Shown piece by piece: positions 24,457-35,310 of a stretch of DNA of 64,000 nt (its first letter is position 1; every line of letters starts with the position of its first letter). The DNA is from Anaerozeibacter quisquiliarum (GTDB lineage: Bacteria; Bacillota; Clostridia; Christensenellales; Aristaeellaceae). Under the pieces are notes generated by a model, which searched no databases, was not told the origin of the DNA, and saw nothing but the letters and a program-made list of their open reading frames with translations. The DNA is taken from the NCBI GenBank assembly GCA_051162045.1, contig JBISDI010000017.1; one strand, written 5' to 3'. Position numbers and translations under genes: made by a program.

Positions 24457-25956
24457 TTAACCTCCTATCGCGGTTTCCAGCAGCGTTTCCTGGGTGAATT
24501 CTTCGCGGGACACCATGCCCTTGTAGAGGCCCTCGTGCAGCACGAAGATCCTGTCGGACATCGCCATGATCTCCGGCAGCTCCGAAGAGACCATGATGAT
24601 CGCCAGCCCCTGCCGGGACAGCTCGTTCATCAGGTTGTAGATCTCGGTCTTGGCGCCGACGTCGATGCCGCGGGTGGGGTCGTTGAGGATCAGCAATCTG
24701 GGCTCCGCCGCGAGCCACTTGGCGATGACGACCTTCTGCTGGTTGCCGCCGGAGAGCGCCTGGGCCAAGGTGTCCACGCCCGGGGCCTTAACGCGCAGCC
24801 GCTCCATCCACTTCATGCCCAGCCGGCGGCTCTTCGGGGCGCTGACCAGGCGCAGCCGGCTCAAGATGCGGTCCAGCACGTTCAGCGTAATGTTATCGCC
24901 GACCGAATGGATCAGGAACAGGCCCGAGGCCTTGCGATCAGAGGGCAGGTAGCCGATGCCGAGGCGTTTGGCGTCCTGCGGCGACTTGATATCGACCGGG
25001 CGGCCGTCGAACTTGATTGTGCCGGAGCGCTTGCGGCGGTCGCCGACGATCATCTCCACAACCTCGGTGCGCCCCGAACCCATCAGCCCAAACAGGCCGA
25101 CGATCTCGCCCGCGTGCACGTCGAAGCTGACGTTCTTGATGTAGGCGCTTGAGAGGTTCGTAACCTCGAGCAGTGTCTTTCCGATGTGCTCGCCGGTGCG
25201 CCGGGGGTACATGTCGGTGATCTCGCGGCCGACCATGTGCGCGATCAACTCGTTTTTGTTTGTCTCACTCGTCGTAAGCTTCGCCACGCGCCGACCGTCG
25301 CGCATGACGACGATGTTGTCTGAAATCTCAAATACCTCGTCCAGCCTGTGGGAAATGTAGATGATGGCGATGCCCGCCTCGGACATCTTGCGCACGAGGC
25401 CGAACAGGATGCCGATCTCCTCGTCGTTCAGCGAGGCCGTGGGTTCGTCCATCACCAGAATCTTCACGTTGTGCGACATCGCCTTGGCGATCTCCACCAT
25501 CTGCTTTTTTGCGATGGAGAGGCTGCCCAGCGGGGCGAAGGGGTCCTCGCCGAACAGGCCCACGCGGTCGAGCATCGCCCGCGTGTCGCGCGCAAGCCGT
25601 CGGTAGTCGATCTGCCGGGCCCTGTTCAGCGGCAGATTGCCCATGTAGATGTTCTCGGCGATCGACAGCGGGTCCGCGTTGTTGAGTTCCTGATAGATGA
25701 CGCCGACGCCCAGCGAGATCGCCGTGTGCGGATCGTTTTTCGCGACCGCCTTACCCTCGATGACGATCTCGCCCTGATCGGCCAAATAGTCGCCCGAGAG
25801 GATCTTAATCAAGGTGGACTTGCCGGCGCCATTTTCGCCGAGCAGCGCCAGCACCTCGCCCTTGTGAAGCTCCAAATCGACGTTTTGCAGCGCCTTGACG
25901 CCGGGAAAGGATTTGCTGATGCCTCGCATCGCGAGGACCTGCCCGTCCGTATGCAT
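24457..25956 (-). CDS. Sugar ABC transporter ATP-binding protein (RbsA/XylG family)
   Basis: 499 residues with two fused ATPase halves. First half: GENGAGKST Walker A (about 38-46), LSIAKKQMVEIAKAM signature, LVMDEPTAS Walker B. Second half: GLMGSGRTEVVE (degenerate Walker A), QALSGGNQQKVVIAKWLA signature, LILNDPTRGIDVGAK Walker B. Typical of carbohydrate uptake transporter 2 ATPases, where the second site is weak. Follows the binding-protein gene after a 73-bp gap that holds a strong hairpin. Confidence 0.96.
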   Translation of the reverse strand: MHTDGQVLAMRGISKSFPGVKALQNVDLELHKGEVLALLGENGAGKSTLIKILSGDYLADQGEIVIEGKAVAKNDPHTAISLGVGVIYQELNNADPLSIAENIYMGNLPLNRARQIDYRRLARDTRAMLDRVGLFGEDPFAPLGSLSIAKKQMVEIAKAMSHNVKILVMDEPTASLNDEEIGILFGLVRKMSEAGIAIIYISHRLDEVFEISDNIVVMRDGRRVAKLTTSETNKNELIAHMVGREITDMYPRRTGEHIGKTLLEVTNLSSAYIKNVSFDVHAGEIVGLFGLMGSGRTEVVEMIVGDRRKRSGTIKFDGRPVDIKSPQDAKRLGIGYLPSDRKASGLFLIHSVGDNITLNVLDRILSRLRLVSAPKSRRLGMKWMERLRVKAPGVDTLAQALSGGNQQKVVIAKWLAAEPRLLILNDPTRGIDVGAKTEIYNLMNELSRQGLAIIMVSSELPEIMAMSDRIFVLHEGLYKGMVSREEFTQETLLETAIGG

Positions 25957-25978
25957 CCTGGATCATCCCTTTCCGATG

Positions 25979-26009
25979 CCCGTCCCCCGGCACATGGCCG
26001 GGGGACGGG
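25979..26009 (-). terminator. Intercistronic hairpin between binding-protein and ATPase genes
   Basis: Perfect 13-bp stem (CCCGTCCCCCGGC and complement) with a five-base loop and no T-tract. In this position such stems usually stabilise the upstream binding-protein mRNA and lower expression of the membrane components. Confidence 0.7.
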
Positions 26010-26029
26010 AGCCGTGATGCGCGGGTTAA

Positions 26030-26992
26030 TTACTTTGCGGTATAGTGCTCCGCCACGTTCGCGCGATCGACCATGAAGGTCTGGGTGTTGAGTTCATGCG
26101 GCTGGTTGTCGACGCCGGCATTCAGGATGTCCAGCAGCGCCGGCACCGCGATGTCGCCGTAGCCCTTGAGGTTGAAATTGCAGCTGGCCTTCCAGCAGGA
26201 GTTCTCGACGGTGGCGAAGTGCTCGAGCGCGAAGGAATCGCAGTTGTAGGAGGTGATTATGCAGTCGGCCTCGCGCCCCATCGCCACGCAGGCGTTGTAG
26301 GAGCCGAGCGCGCCCGAGTCGTTGTTGTTGATGATGTAGACGTTTTTGGCCTGCGGATTGGCCTGCAGCCAGTTCATCACATAGCCGTAGCACAGCTCGG
26401 TGCTGGCACCGTCGAACCAGACCACATGGTCGTCCGCGGGCATGAGGCCGTTCTCACCCAGCACGTCGAGGCAACCGGTGATGCGCTGCTTGACGCCTTC
26501 GCCGGTGGAGACCAGGTACATGGCCAGCACGTAGTCGATCTTGCCGCCCCAGTTCTCCTTGACCCAATCCGCCACGTACTCGCCGTTGACGCGGCCGGAG
26601 TTGTAGTTGTTGGCGCCGACCAGGTGCGCGTAGTCATCGTACCCGACGTCGCAGGTAATCAGCGGCACGCCCTTGGCCGCGCAGGTCTGCGAGGTGACGA
26701 GGCCGACCTCGGCGCTCCAGGTGACGTCGATGATGGCATCGCAGCCGTGGTCGAAGAACATTTGCAGGTAGGTCGGGCACTTGGTGTAGTCCATCTCGAT
26801 GCTGTAGGTCTCGAGCTCGACGCCATTTTCGGCGCAGGCCTTCTCCACGCCGGTGCGAATGGAGATCGTCGCCTCGTCCACCTCAGAGTAGAGCATCAGC
26901 CCAAACTTGCGCTTCGCTCCCTCCGCCGTCGCCCCAGCGCCGAGGCCAAGCACGAGAACCATTGCCAACAGGATACAGGTCAGTTTCTTCAT
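26030..26992 (-). CDS. Sugar ABC transporter substrate-binding protein (Peripla_BP_4 type)
   Basis: 320 residues, ATG after GAGGAGGAAAG. Signal peptide about 1-23 (MKKLTCILLAMVLVLGLG..ATA) with no lipobox Cys. Mature part has the ribose-binding-protein pattern: FGLMLYSEVDEATISIRTG, GCDAIIDVTWSA, VPLITCDVGYDD, NVYIINNNDSGALGSYNA and the C-terminal hinge. It should capture the sugar outside the membrane; lack of a lipid anchor is noted separately. Sugar identity unknown. Confidence 0.93.
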   Translation of the reverse strand: MKKLTCILLAMVLVLGLGAGATAEGAKRKFGLMLYSEVDEATISIRTGVEKACAENGVELETYSIEMDYTKCPTYLQMFFDHGCDAIIDVTWSAEVGLVTSQTCAAKGVPLITCDVGYDDYAHLVGANNYNSGRVNGEYVADWVKENWGGKIDYVLAMYLVSTGEGVKQRITGCLDVLGENGLMPADDHVVWFDGASTELCYGYVMNWLQANPQAKNVYIINNNDSGALGSYNACVAMGREADCIITSYNCDSFALEHFATVENSCWKASCNFNLKGYGDIAVPALLDILNAGVDNQPHELNTQTFMVDRANVAEHYTAK

Positions 26993-27078
26993 GTTCTTTC
27001 CTCCTCGATATTTCCTGTCGTACGCACGACAATTCAGGACGCCGTGAAGTTCTTCGCCTTCTCCCGTACGGGGGAGTA

Positions 27079-27576
27079 TTACTCGCCCTGCACCTGCACG
27101 ATGACCGTGCGCGTGCGAGCGCGGATCTGGTCCCAGTCGGCGAAGTAGACGAGACCGAATTCACCCAACTGCACCTCGCCGTCGATAACGGGGATGGTGA
27201 CCGAGCGGCCCATGATGACCGAGCGGATGTGTCCGTCGGTGTTGAGACACCACTCGGGTTTCTCGTCTCGGTGGAGCTTGGCCAGGCGGACGTGCTCGCC
27301 GTTGGGATGCAGGTACATGCCCTCGTTGGTGCAGGTGGGTACAATCTTCTCCAAGCAGTTAATCAAGTCCTGCATAATCAGCTCGGTTCCCCAGCAGGTC
27401 TGGCCGTCGGAGAACTCCTGAATCTGCACCGAGCAGCTCGTGTGGCCGGTGAAGACCAGGATGCTGCCGTTCTTGACGCCCGAGCGGCCCACGATCTCGC
27501 GCACCTGCGCCGTAACATCGAGCACCGTCACATGGCTGTGCCCGGTCTCCACCTGGAACTTCTCATGATAAACCAT
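27079..27576 (-). CDS. YjbQ/UPF0047 family protein, copy 1
   Basis: 165 residues, ATG after GGGAGG. Conserved residues of the family: VFTGHTSCSVQIQEFSD (His-Thr and Glu), GMYLHPNGEHVR, NTDGHIRSVIMGRSVTIPVIDGE and GLVYFADWD. E. coli YjbQ has low thiamine-phosphate synthase activity, but its real role is open. Second of two paralogs that flank the SIS gene inside a sugar operon, suggesting a sugar-related reaction or a heteromeric complex. Confidence 0.9.
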   Translation of the reverse strand: MVYHEKFQVETGHSHVTVLDVTAQVREIVGRSGVKNGSILVFTGHTSCSVQIQEFSDGQTCWGTELIMQDLINCLEKIVPTCTNEGMYLHPNGEHVRLAKLHRDEKPEWCLNTDGHIRSVIMGRSVTIPVIDGEVQLGEFGLVYFADWDQIRARTRTVIVQVQGE

Positions 27577-27594
27577 CGGAAATCGCCTCCCGTA

Positions 27595-28203
27595 TTATTT
27601 GCTTTCGCGCAGAACTTCACCCACCTTGCCGCCCGGATGGGTCAGCAACAGGTCTGCCTTGGTGTAGCCGTTGTGGCGCATGACCGTGAAGGCCACGGCG
27701 TCCCAGACGGCGGCGATGGTGTTGCAGCTGGCCGAGGCGCACATGTCCCACATGTCGCTCTCGTGCTCCGCCACAATCTTAAAGTAGATGTCGGCCTCGC
27801 GGGCCAGCGTCGACGCGTCGTTCTGCGTGACGCCGATGATCGTCGCGCCCTTGGCCTTGCAGCAGGGGATGTAGTTCAGAATCTCCGGCGTGTTGCCGCC
27901 CTTGGAGAACAGCACCACCACGTCCCCCCGCTGGATGACGCCCATACCGCCGTGGATCGAGTTGCCGGGCGCGCAGAAGGTGGCGGGCACCTCGACCACG
28001 CACAGCGTATGCGCCACGCGCTCGGCCAGCGTGCCCGAGGTGCCGCAGCCGGCGGTAATCACCTTGCGGCCCGAAGGCTTGACCGTGAGCATCAGCTCGA
28101 TGACTTCCTCCATCGTGCGCCGACAGAGGCTGCGCTTGACGGAGACGATGTTGTTCGCCTCGATGTCGAGAATCGCGTCGATCGACGCGTCGTACTTGGA
28201 CAT
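27595..28203 (-). CDS. SIS-domain sugar phosphate isomerase-like protein
   Basis: 202 residues, ATG 28203 after GAGGGTCTAAGT. The SIS fold shows VITAGCGTSGTLAERVAHTL (phosphosugar loop), GDVVVLFSKGGNTPEIL (Ser/Gly-rich second loop) and ATIIGVTQNDASTLAREAD. Closest in outline to KdsD/HxlB-type aldose-ketose isomerases, with a conserved His near the end missing from view. Probably isomerises a phosphorylated sugar in the operon pathway. Lies 10 bp after YjbQ copy 2. Confidence 0.85.
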   Translation of the reverse strand: MSKYDASIDAILDIEANNIVSVKRSLCRRTMEEVIELMLTVKPSGRKVITAGCGTSGTLAERVAHTLCVVEVPATFCAPGNSIHGGMGVIQRGDVVVLFSKGGNTPEILNYIPCCKAKGATIIGVTQNDASTLAREADIYFKIVAEHESDMWDMCASASCNTIAAVWDAVAFTVMRHNGYTKADLLLTHPGGKVGEVLRESK

Positions 28204-28213
28204 ACTTAGACCC

Positions 28214-28711
28214 TCATTCCCCAATGATCTGCACCTGCACGGTGCGCGAGCGCTCCCGCGTCTGATCGAAGTCGATGAAGTAGATGTGGCCGTAGTCGCC
28301 GGTGTCGGCGACGCCGTCGATCACCGGCATCGTCTCGCTGCGGCCCATGAACAGCGAGCGCAGGTGCCCGTCGGTGTTGATGCAATAGGGCTTATCCTCG
28401 CCGTTCTCGTGCGACCACTGCGTCGACCAGGGGCCCGGATGCATATATTGCCCCTCGTGGCGCATCGTCGGCACGAGCTTCTCGAACACGTCCACCAGAT
28501 CCTGGTGCATGAATTCGAGCCCGTTGTAGGTGATGTCCTTTGAATATTCCTGCAGGATCACCGAGCAGGTGGTGTGGTGCGAGTAGACGAGGCAGATGCC
28601 GTCCTTGACGCCGGAGCGCTTGACGATGTCCTGCACCTGCTCGTTGATGTCGACGAACCACGGCTGACGTGCTGGGGTGTCGATGTGGAACGATTCGCGG
28701 ATGGTCTTCAT
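28214..28711 (-). CDS. YjbQ/UPF0047 family protein, copy 2
   Basis: 165 residues, ATG after GGGGAGG. Same length and motif order as copy 1 (VYSHHTTCSVILQEYSKD, GQYMHPGPWSTQWSHENG, NTDGHLRSLFMGRSETMPVIDG, GHIYFIDFDQ) but only moderately similar, so the duplication is old. Both copies keep the His/Glu residues. Second gene of the operon. Confidence 0.9.
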   Translation of the reverse strand: MKTIRESFHIDTPARQPWFVDINEQVQDIVKRSGVKDGICLVYSHHTTCSVILQEYSKDITYNGLEFMHQDLVDVFEKLVPTMRHEGQYMHPGPWSTQWSHENGEDKPYCINTDGHLRSLFMGRSETMPVIDGVADTGDYGHIYFIDFDQTRERSRTVQVQIIGE

Positions 28712-28731
28712 GTGCTTTCCTCCCCTGTGAT

Positions 28732-29436
28732 TTAGCCCTGTCGTTGTTTGAGGTCGTCCGCTGCGCGCCGGACCGCCGCCACCATCGCGTCCAGTAAGCC
28801 CGCAGGGTCGGCCGACTTGAGGATGCCGGAGGCCGCGCCGGCTCCGTCGGAACCGGCCATGATGTAGGCGTAGACATCTTCGGGCCGGGTGATGCCGGCG
28901 GCGATCTCGGTCAGGATGCCGGAGTCGATGGCCTTGACCGCGCCGACGGTGCGGGTGACGTAGCGCATGTCCGCCGACTGGCCGCTGCCGATCAGCTCGG
29001 CGGGCTCCGGGTTCATGATGTCCGGGTGCAACTGCGCCACGGCCATCGCCTCCTCGGTCGTGTCCGCGCAGACAAACGACAGCATCTCAAGCTCCCGGCA
29101 GCGCTCGATGCAGCCGCGGATATCGGCCAGCGCCATTGGCTTTTCGCAGTGGTTGATGACCACGCCGTGCGCCCCCGCCGCCTTCAGCGACTCCGGCAGC
29201 ACCTTGCCCATGCCGCGGCCCGGCCGCATGTTGTCCATGTAGGGCGCGATGATGCGCAGGTGCGGGAAGCGCTCCGCGAGCGTCACGATGTTGGTGAAGG
29301 AGGAGATAAAGAGCACGTCGATGTCGTACTTCACCGCGCACGCCTCGCATAGCGCGGCGTAGTCGAGCTCGTCCTGACCGTAGATATAGCACTTGATCCC
29401 CGTCTCGAAGTATGGCGTCCTGATCGTCGGCTTCAT
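28732..29436 (-). CDS. Triose-phosphate isomerase family protein
   Basis: 234 residues, ATG 29436 after AGAGGGGC. A short, archaeal-size TIM barrel with the catalytic Lys region (ETGIKCYIYG, N of the usual N-x-K replaced by Gly), catalytic His in INHCEKPM and Glu in NPEPAELIGSG, then GILTEIAAGI and GSDGAGAASGIL phosphate loops. It is unlikely to be the housekeeping TpiA; operon copies of this type can act on tetrulose phosphates (for example EryH). First gene of the operon, just after its promoter. Confidence 0.85.
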   Translation of the reverse strand: MKPTIRTPYFETGIKCYIYGQDELDYAALCEACAVKYDIDVLFISSFTNIVTLAERFPHLRIIAPYMDNMRPGRGMGKVLPESLKAAGAHGVVINHCEKPMALADIRGCIERCRELEMLSFVCADTTEEAMAVAQLHPDIMNPEPAELIGSGQSADMRYVTRTVGAVKAIDSGILTEIAAGITRPEDVYAYIMAGSDGAGAASGILKSADPAGLLDAMVAAVRRAADDLKQRQG

Positions 29437-29469
29437 GGTTTGCCCCTCTTCCGTTTGATTTCCATATAT

Positions 29470-29502
29470 TTGATCGTTTTTGTCATAAATCCGATTGTTC
29501 TC
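29470..29502 (-). promoter_or_regulatory. Candidate DeoR operator downstream of the operon promoter
   Basis: Minus strand GAACAATCGGATTTATGAC followed by AAAAACGATCAAA. The pieces GAACAATC and GATTTATGA recur in the regulator's own promoter at 30432-30449, the arrangement expected for an autoregulating repressor. Confidence 0.45.
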
Positions 29503-29515
29503 TGCATCTGATCTT

Positions 29516-29544
29516 ATAATATCTATGTTTTCAGCATTCGTCAA
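29516..29544 (-). promoter_or_regulatory. Promoter of the 13-gene sugar operon
   Basis: Minus strand TTGACG (29544-29539), 17-base spacer, TATTAT (29521-29516). Confidence 0.75.
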
Positions 29545-29555
29545 TGTGAGAAAAT

Positions 29556-29584
29556 AAAAAAATGAGCGATATCGCTCATTTTTT
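29556..29584 (-). terminator. Terminator after the DeoR-type regulator
   Basis: Perfect TGAGCGAT/ATCGCTCA stem flanked by A-run and T-run (ATTTTTTTATTTT on the minus strand). It separates the regulator from the operon promoter. Confidence 0.85.
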
Positions 29585-29600
29585 AATGTTTTGTGATCGT

Positions 29601-30389
29601 TTAGATTTTTCGAATGATGGGCCCCAGCGCCGCGAGTTCCTCCTCGACCGATGCGGGAATGCCCGCATCGGTGACGATCATCTTCACGTCCTCGAGCGCG
29701 GCGTACTTGATGAAGGAGCGGCGCACGAACTTCGTGGAATCGGCCAGCAGGTATACCCCCCGCGCGCGCCGGGAGACGATCTGGTTGATCTTGGCGGTGA
29801 ATATGTCGGTGGCCATGACGCCGTCGCTGGGGTTGACGCCGTCGGCGCTCAGGAAACATTTTTCAAACGAAATCGACTCGAGCACCACTTCCGAGAGGTA
29901 GCCGCAGAAGTCCTGCCGCTTGATGCGAAAGAGCCCGCCGATCAGGTTCACCTCGCAGTGGTGCATCAAGATGGTCAGGTTGCGCAGCGAATTGGTGAAG
30001 ATCTGCACGTCCTGCAATTCCTTGCGCTTGAAGCGCTCCACGAGCGAGAGCGCCAGTTGCTGGATCGTGGTGCCGGTGTCCAGAAAGAGTATGTCGCCGT
30101 TCTCCACCAGGCGGCTGGCATACTCGCCGATGTGCCGCTTTTGGTCCGATTGGCTGAACTGCAGGTTTTCAAACTGGTACTCGGCGTGCTTGCTGGGCGG
30201 GAACTTGATGCCGCCATAGACCCGGATCGCCTCCCCCTCCCCCTCCAGCTCGTCGAAAAGCCGGCGAACCGTGCACTCGGAAGCACCGATGATCTCGGCC
30301 GCCTCGCCCGTGGTCAGCGCCTTCTTGCGGCGCAGGGCGGCGAGGACGTTCTCCCTCCTGTATGCCTTTTTGGAAGACATCGAGCTCAT
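29601..30389 (-). CDS. DeoR/GlpR-family transcriptional regulator
   Basis: 262 residues, ATG 30389 after GGGAAGGG. N-terminal DeoR helix-turn-helix (about 5-60, ALRRKKALTTGEAAEIIGASECTVRRLFDELE) and C-terminal DeoRC sugar-phosphate-sensing domain with ILFLDTGTTIQQLA, VEVNLIGG-like region, FLSADGVNPSDGV and YLLADSTKF. Such regulators usually repress until a phosphorylated sugar intermediate binds. Separate transcript directly upstream of, and in the same direction as, the sugar operon. Confidence 0.93.
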   Translation of the reverse strand: MSSMSSKKAYRRENVLAALRRKKALTTGEAAEIIGASECTVRRLFDELEGEGEAIRVYGGIKFPPSKHAEYQFENLQFSQSDQKRHIGEYASRLVENGDILFLDTGTTIQQLALSLVERFKRKELQDVQIFTNSLRNLTILMHHCEVNLIGGLFRIKRQDFCGYLSEVVLESISFEKCFLSADGVNPSDGVMATDIFTAKINQIVSRRARGVYLLADSTKFVRRSFIKYAALEDVKMIVTDAGIPASVEEELAALGPIIRKI

Positions 30390-30422
30390 GCGTAAACCCT
30401 TCCCATCATTGGTGTTACATAA

Positions 30423-30451
30423 ATTATAGCGTATGAACAATCATAAATCAA
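30423..30451 (-). promoter_or_regulatory. Promoter (and probable operator) of the DeoR-type gene
   Basis: Minus strand TTGATT (30451-30446), 17-base spacer, TATAAT (30428-30423). The spacer contains ATGATTGTTC, which shares its GATTGTTC core (inverted) with the operon promoter region. Confidence 0.7.
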
Positions 30452-30481
30452 GCACAAATATGATCGATTGACGGAGTCGTG

Positions 30482-30524
30482 CAAAAAGAGGCGACCGCCT
30501 GCGGCCGGGCCGCAGGCGGTCGCC
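30482..30524 (-). terminator. Terminator of ileS
   Basis: Perfect 17-bp stem (GGCGACCGCCTGCGGCC and complement, one-base centre) followed on the minus strand by TCTTTTTG, 15 bp after the stop codon. Confidence 0.88.
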
Positions 30525-30538
30525 ATAGCCTCGACCCA

Positions 30539-33655
<3,117 letters not shown>

Positions 33656-33668
33656 AGTATCCCCCTCC

Positions 33669-33930
33669 AAAACCAAAAACCTTCATCCCGTCATGGGACG
33701 AAGGCCTCGCGGTACCACCCAATTTGGCGCGTATGCGCCCGCTCAGCGCGCCTCAAGCGCGCACCGCTGTAACGGGCGGACCCGGACCGACCTACTTGCG
33801 CGCGCGCGTTCAGCCGGCTGCTCCGGGGTGATTCCCCTGATCCCTCGCCGTCCGGACTTACACCAGCTTCCGGCTCGCTTGGCGGCGCTTAAGATCGGGC
33901 GCTCCCCTTCATCACAAAGCTATAGGAATA
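33669..33930 (-). promoter_or_regulatory. T-box riboswitch (isoleucine), leader of ileS
   Basis: Minus strand leader of about 260 nt with stem I (GCCGGAAGCTGGTG..), a probable ATC specifier in GGAATCACCCCGGAGCAG (about 33823-33840), the T-box sequence TTGGGTGGTACCGCGAGG (33722-33705) and the competing terminator. Confidence 0.92.
33674..33704 (-). terminator. T-box-controlled terminator before ileS
   Basis: Minus strand CCTTCGTCCC, loop, GGGATGAAGG, then TTTTTGG; 5' arm is directly after the T-box sequence. Confidence 0.85.
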
Positions 33931-33936
33931 CATTCC

Positions 33937-33964
33937 ATTATAACCAACCGGCGCGCGATGTAAA
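33937..33964 (-). promoter_or_regulatory. Promoter for T-box-ileS
   Basis: Minus strand TTTACA (33964-33959), 16-base spacer, TATAAT (33942-33937). Confidence 0.7.
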
Positions 33965-33979
33965 GCGGTTTCGGAAAGT

Positions 33980-35194
33980 TTAACCGCGCTCAAACAACCG
34001 CCTCATCAACGGATCGCCCGATTCGAGCACCGGTTCCCCCGCGCACGCGGCTTCGGTGAAGGGGCGGGGCGCGCCGGGATTGCGGCTGTCGTAGAGCGCG
34101 TAGGGCACGGGCGCGCCGTCGTGGGTGCGCGTCGATAAGAGGGTATAATGGTCTGCGAGCAGCAGCACGCGGTGGTCGCCGAGCGCTTGAAGCCCCGCCA
34201 TCAGCGGCCTCACGATCCGGTCGTTCAGCCGCCGGATGGCCTCGAGCTTGCGCTCAAGACTGCCGTCATGGCTCATCTCGTCGGGCGCTTCGAGGTGCAC
34301 CAGCGCGAAATCGTAATCGCCCCTGAGCGCGTCGAGCGCCGCCTGCGCCTTCTGTTCATAGCCGGTGTCGAGCAGCCCGGTCGCAAACGGATAGTCGGGC
34401 GCTTTGAGGCCGTTCAGCCGCGCGATGCCCTTGACCAGCGGCACCGCCGAGATCACGAGGCCGCGGACGCCGTACTTGCGCTCAAAATTCGGAAGAGCGC
34501 AGGCCGTGCCCGCGCCCCAGAACCAGGCGCTGTTGGCCGGAAGACACCCGCGCGAGCGGCGCGCTTCGTTGATCGGGTGGCGGTTCAGGCAGTCGTACGA
34601 CGAGCGTTGCAGCGCGCATATTGCCTCGCCCAGCCGCCCGCCGGGCGCGTAGTCGCCAACGCGCCGGCCCACGATGTCGTGCGGCGGCGCGAAATCCGCG
34701 TCTACCCGATCCCATTTGAGCACCGCCGCGTGGCGGAAGGTGTCGGTCGGGTAGATGCGTAGAGCGTACGCTGCCATCAACTGAGCGAACGCCGCGTCCT
34801 CCATCAGGCCGGTGACCAGCGCATAGGCTTCCTCGCCCTCGACGCCGCCGCCGTTGTGCGACAGCATCGAAGCGTCCGGATAGCCCTCCTCGCCGATTGC
34901 GGCCAGGTTCATCCGGAACGCCACCTCGCCGGGCGCAAGCTCGATCCCCATGCCGGCGGCCTCCAGCGGCGAACGCCCGGTGTAGACGCGCGCGGTGTCG
35001 TTGCCCAGCAGCGTCAGAAACGCGGTATCGCTGCCCGGCGCAAGCGTGGGCGGGCAGGAGCGCAGCCGACCCAACTCGCCGCCCGCGATCGCTTGAAAGG
35101 CATCCGGGGCCAGGTGCTCAAGCGGTGTCTTTTCATTCAGTTCCGGGATGGGCAAATCGGCCATGCCGTCGCCCACGATCATTGCGTATTTCAT
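33980..35194 (-). CDS. apgM: Cofactor-independent phosphoglycerate mutase, archaeal type (ApgM)
   Basis: 404 residues. Start taken at ATG 35194, giving the family start MKYAMIVGDGMADLP; an in-frame ATG seven codons earlier is possible. Alkaline-phosphatase-superfamily landmarks: GDGMAD (first metal Asp), APGSDTAFLTLLGND (nucleophile Ser), HLEAPDEMSHDG and LLADHYTLLSTRTHDGAPVP (metal ligands). It interconverts 3- and 2-phosphoglycerate in glycolysis. Distinct from GpmI by size and motifs. Confidence 0.93.
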   Translation of the reverse strand: MKYAMIVGDGMADLPIPELNEKTPLEHLAPDAFQAIAGGELGRLRSCPPTLAPGSDTAFLTLLGNDTARVYTGRSPLEAAGMGIELAPGEVAFRMNLAAIGEEGYPDASMLSHNGGGVEGEEAYALVTGLMEDAAFAQLMAAYALRIYPTDTFRHAAVLKWDRVDADFAPPHDIVGRRVGDYAPGGRLGEAICALQRSSYDCLNRHPINEARRSRGCLPANSAWFWGAGTACALPNFERKYGVRGLVISAVPLVKGIARLNGLKAPDYPFATGLLDTGYEQKAQAALDALRGDYDFALVHLEAPDEMSHDGSLERKLEAIRRLNDRIVRPLMAGLQALGDHRVLLLADHYTLLSTRTHDGAPVPYALYDSRNPGAPRPFTEAACAGEPVLESGDPLMRRLFERG

Positions 35195-35208
35195 CCTTGC
35201 CTCGCCTC

Positions 35209-35237
35209 TTGCCAAATACCAGCCGGCATACTATAAT
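35209..35237 (+). promoter_or_regulatory. Promoter for yhaM
   Basis: TTGCCA, 17-base spacer, TATAAT, in the divergent region shared with apgM. Confidence 0.7.
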
Positions 35238-35247
35238 CTAAGGAAAC

Positions 35248-35276
35248 ATTGTAGCACAAAACGGCGGGGCGCGCAA
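35248..35276 (-). promoter_or_regulatory. Promoter for apgM
   Basis: Minus strand TTGCGC (35276-35271), 17-base spacer, TACAAT (35253-35248). The apgM and yhaM promoters face away from each other and their transcripts overlap, so they may interfere. Confidence 0.65.
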
Positions 35277-35310
35277 TTCGCTTGACGGCTGTTTTATAAG
35301 GAGGGGTATC

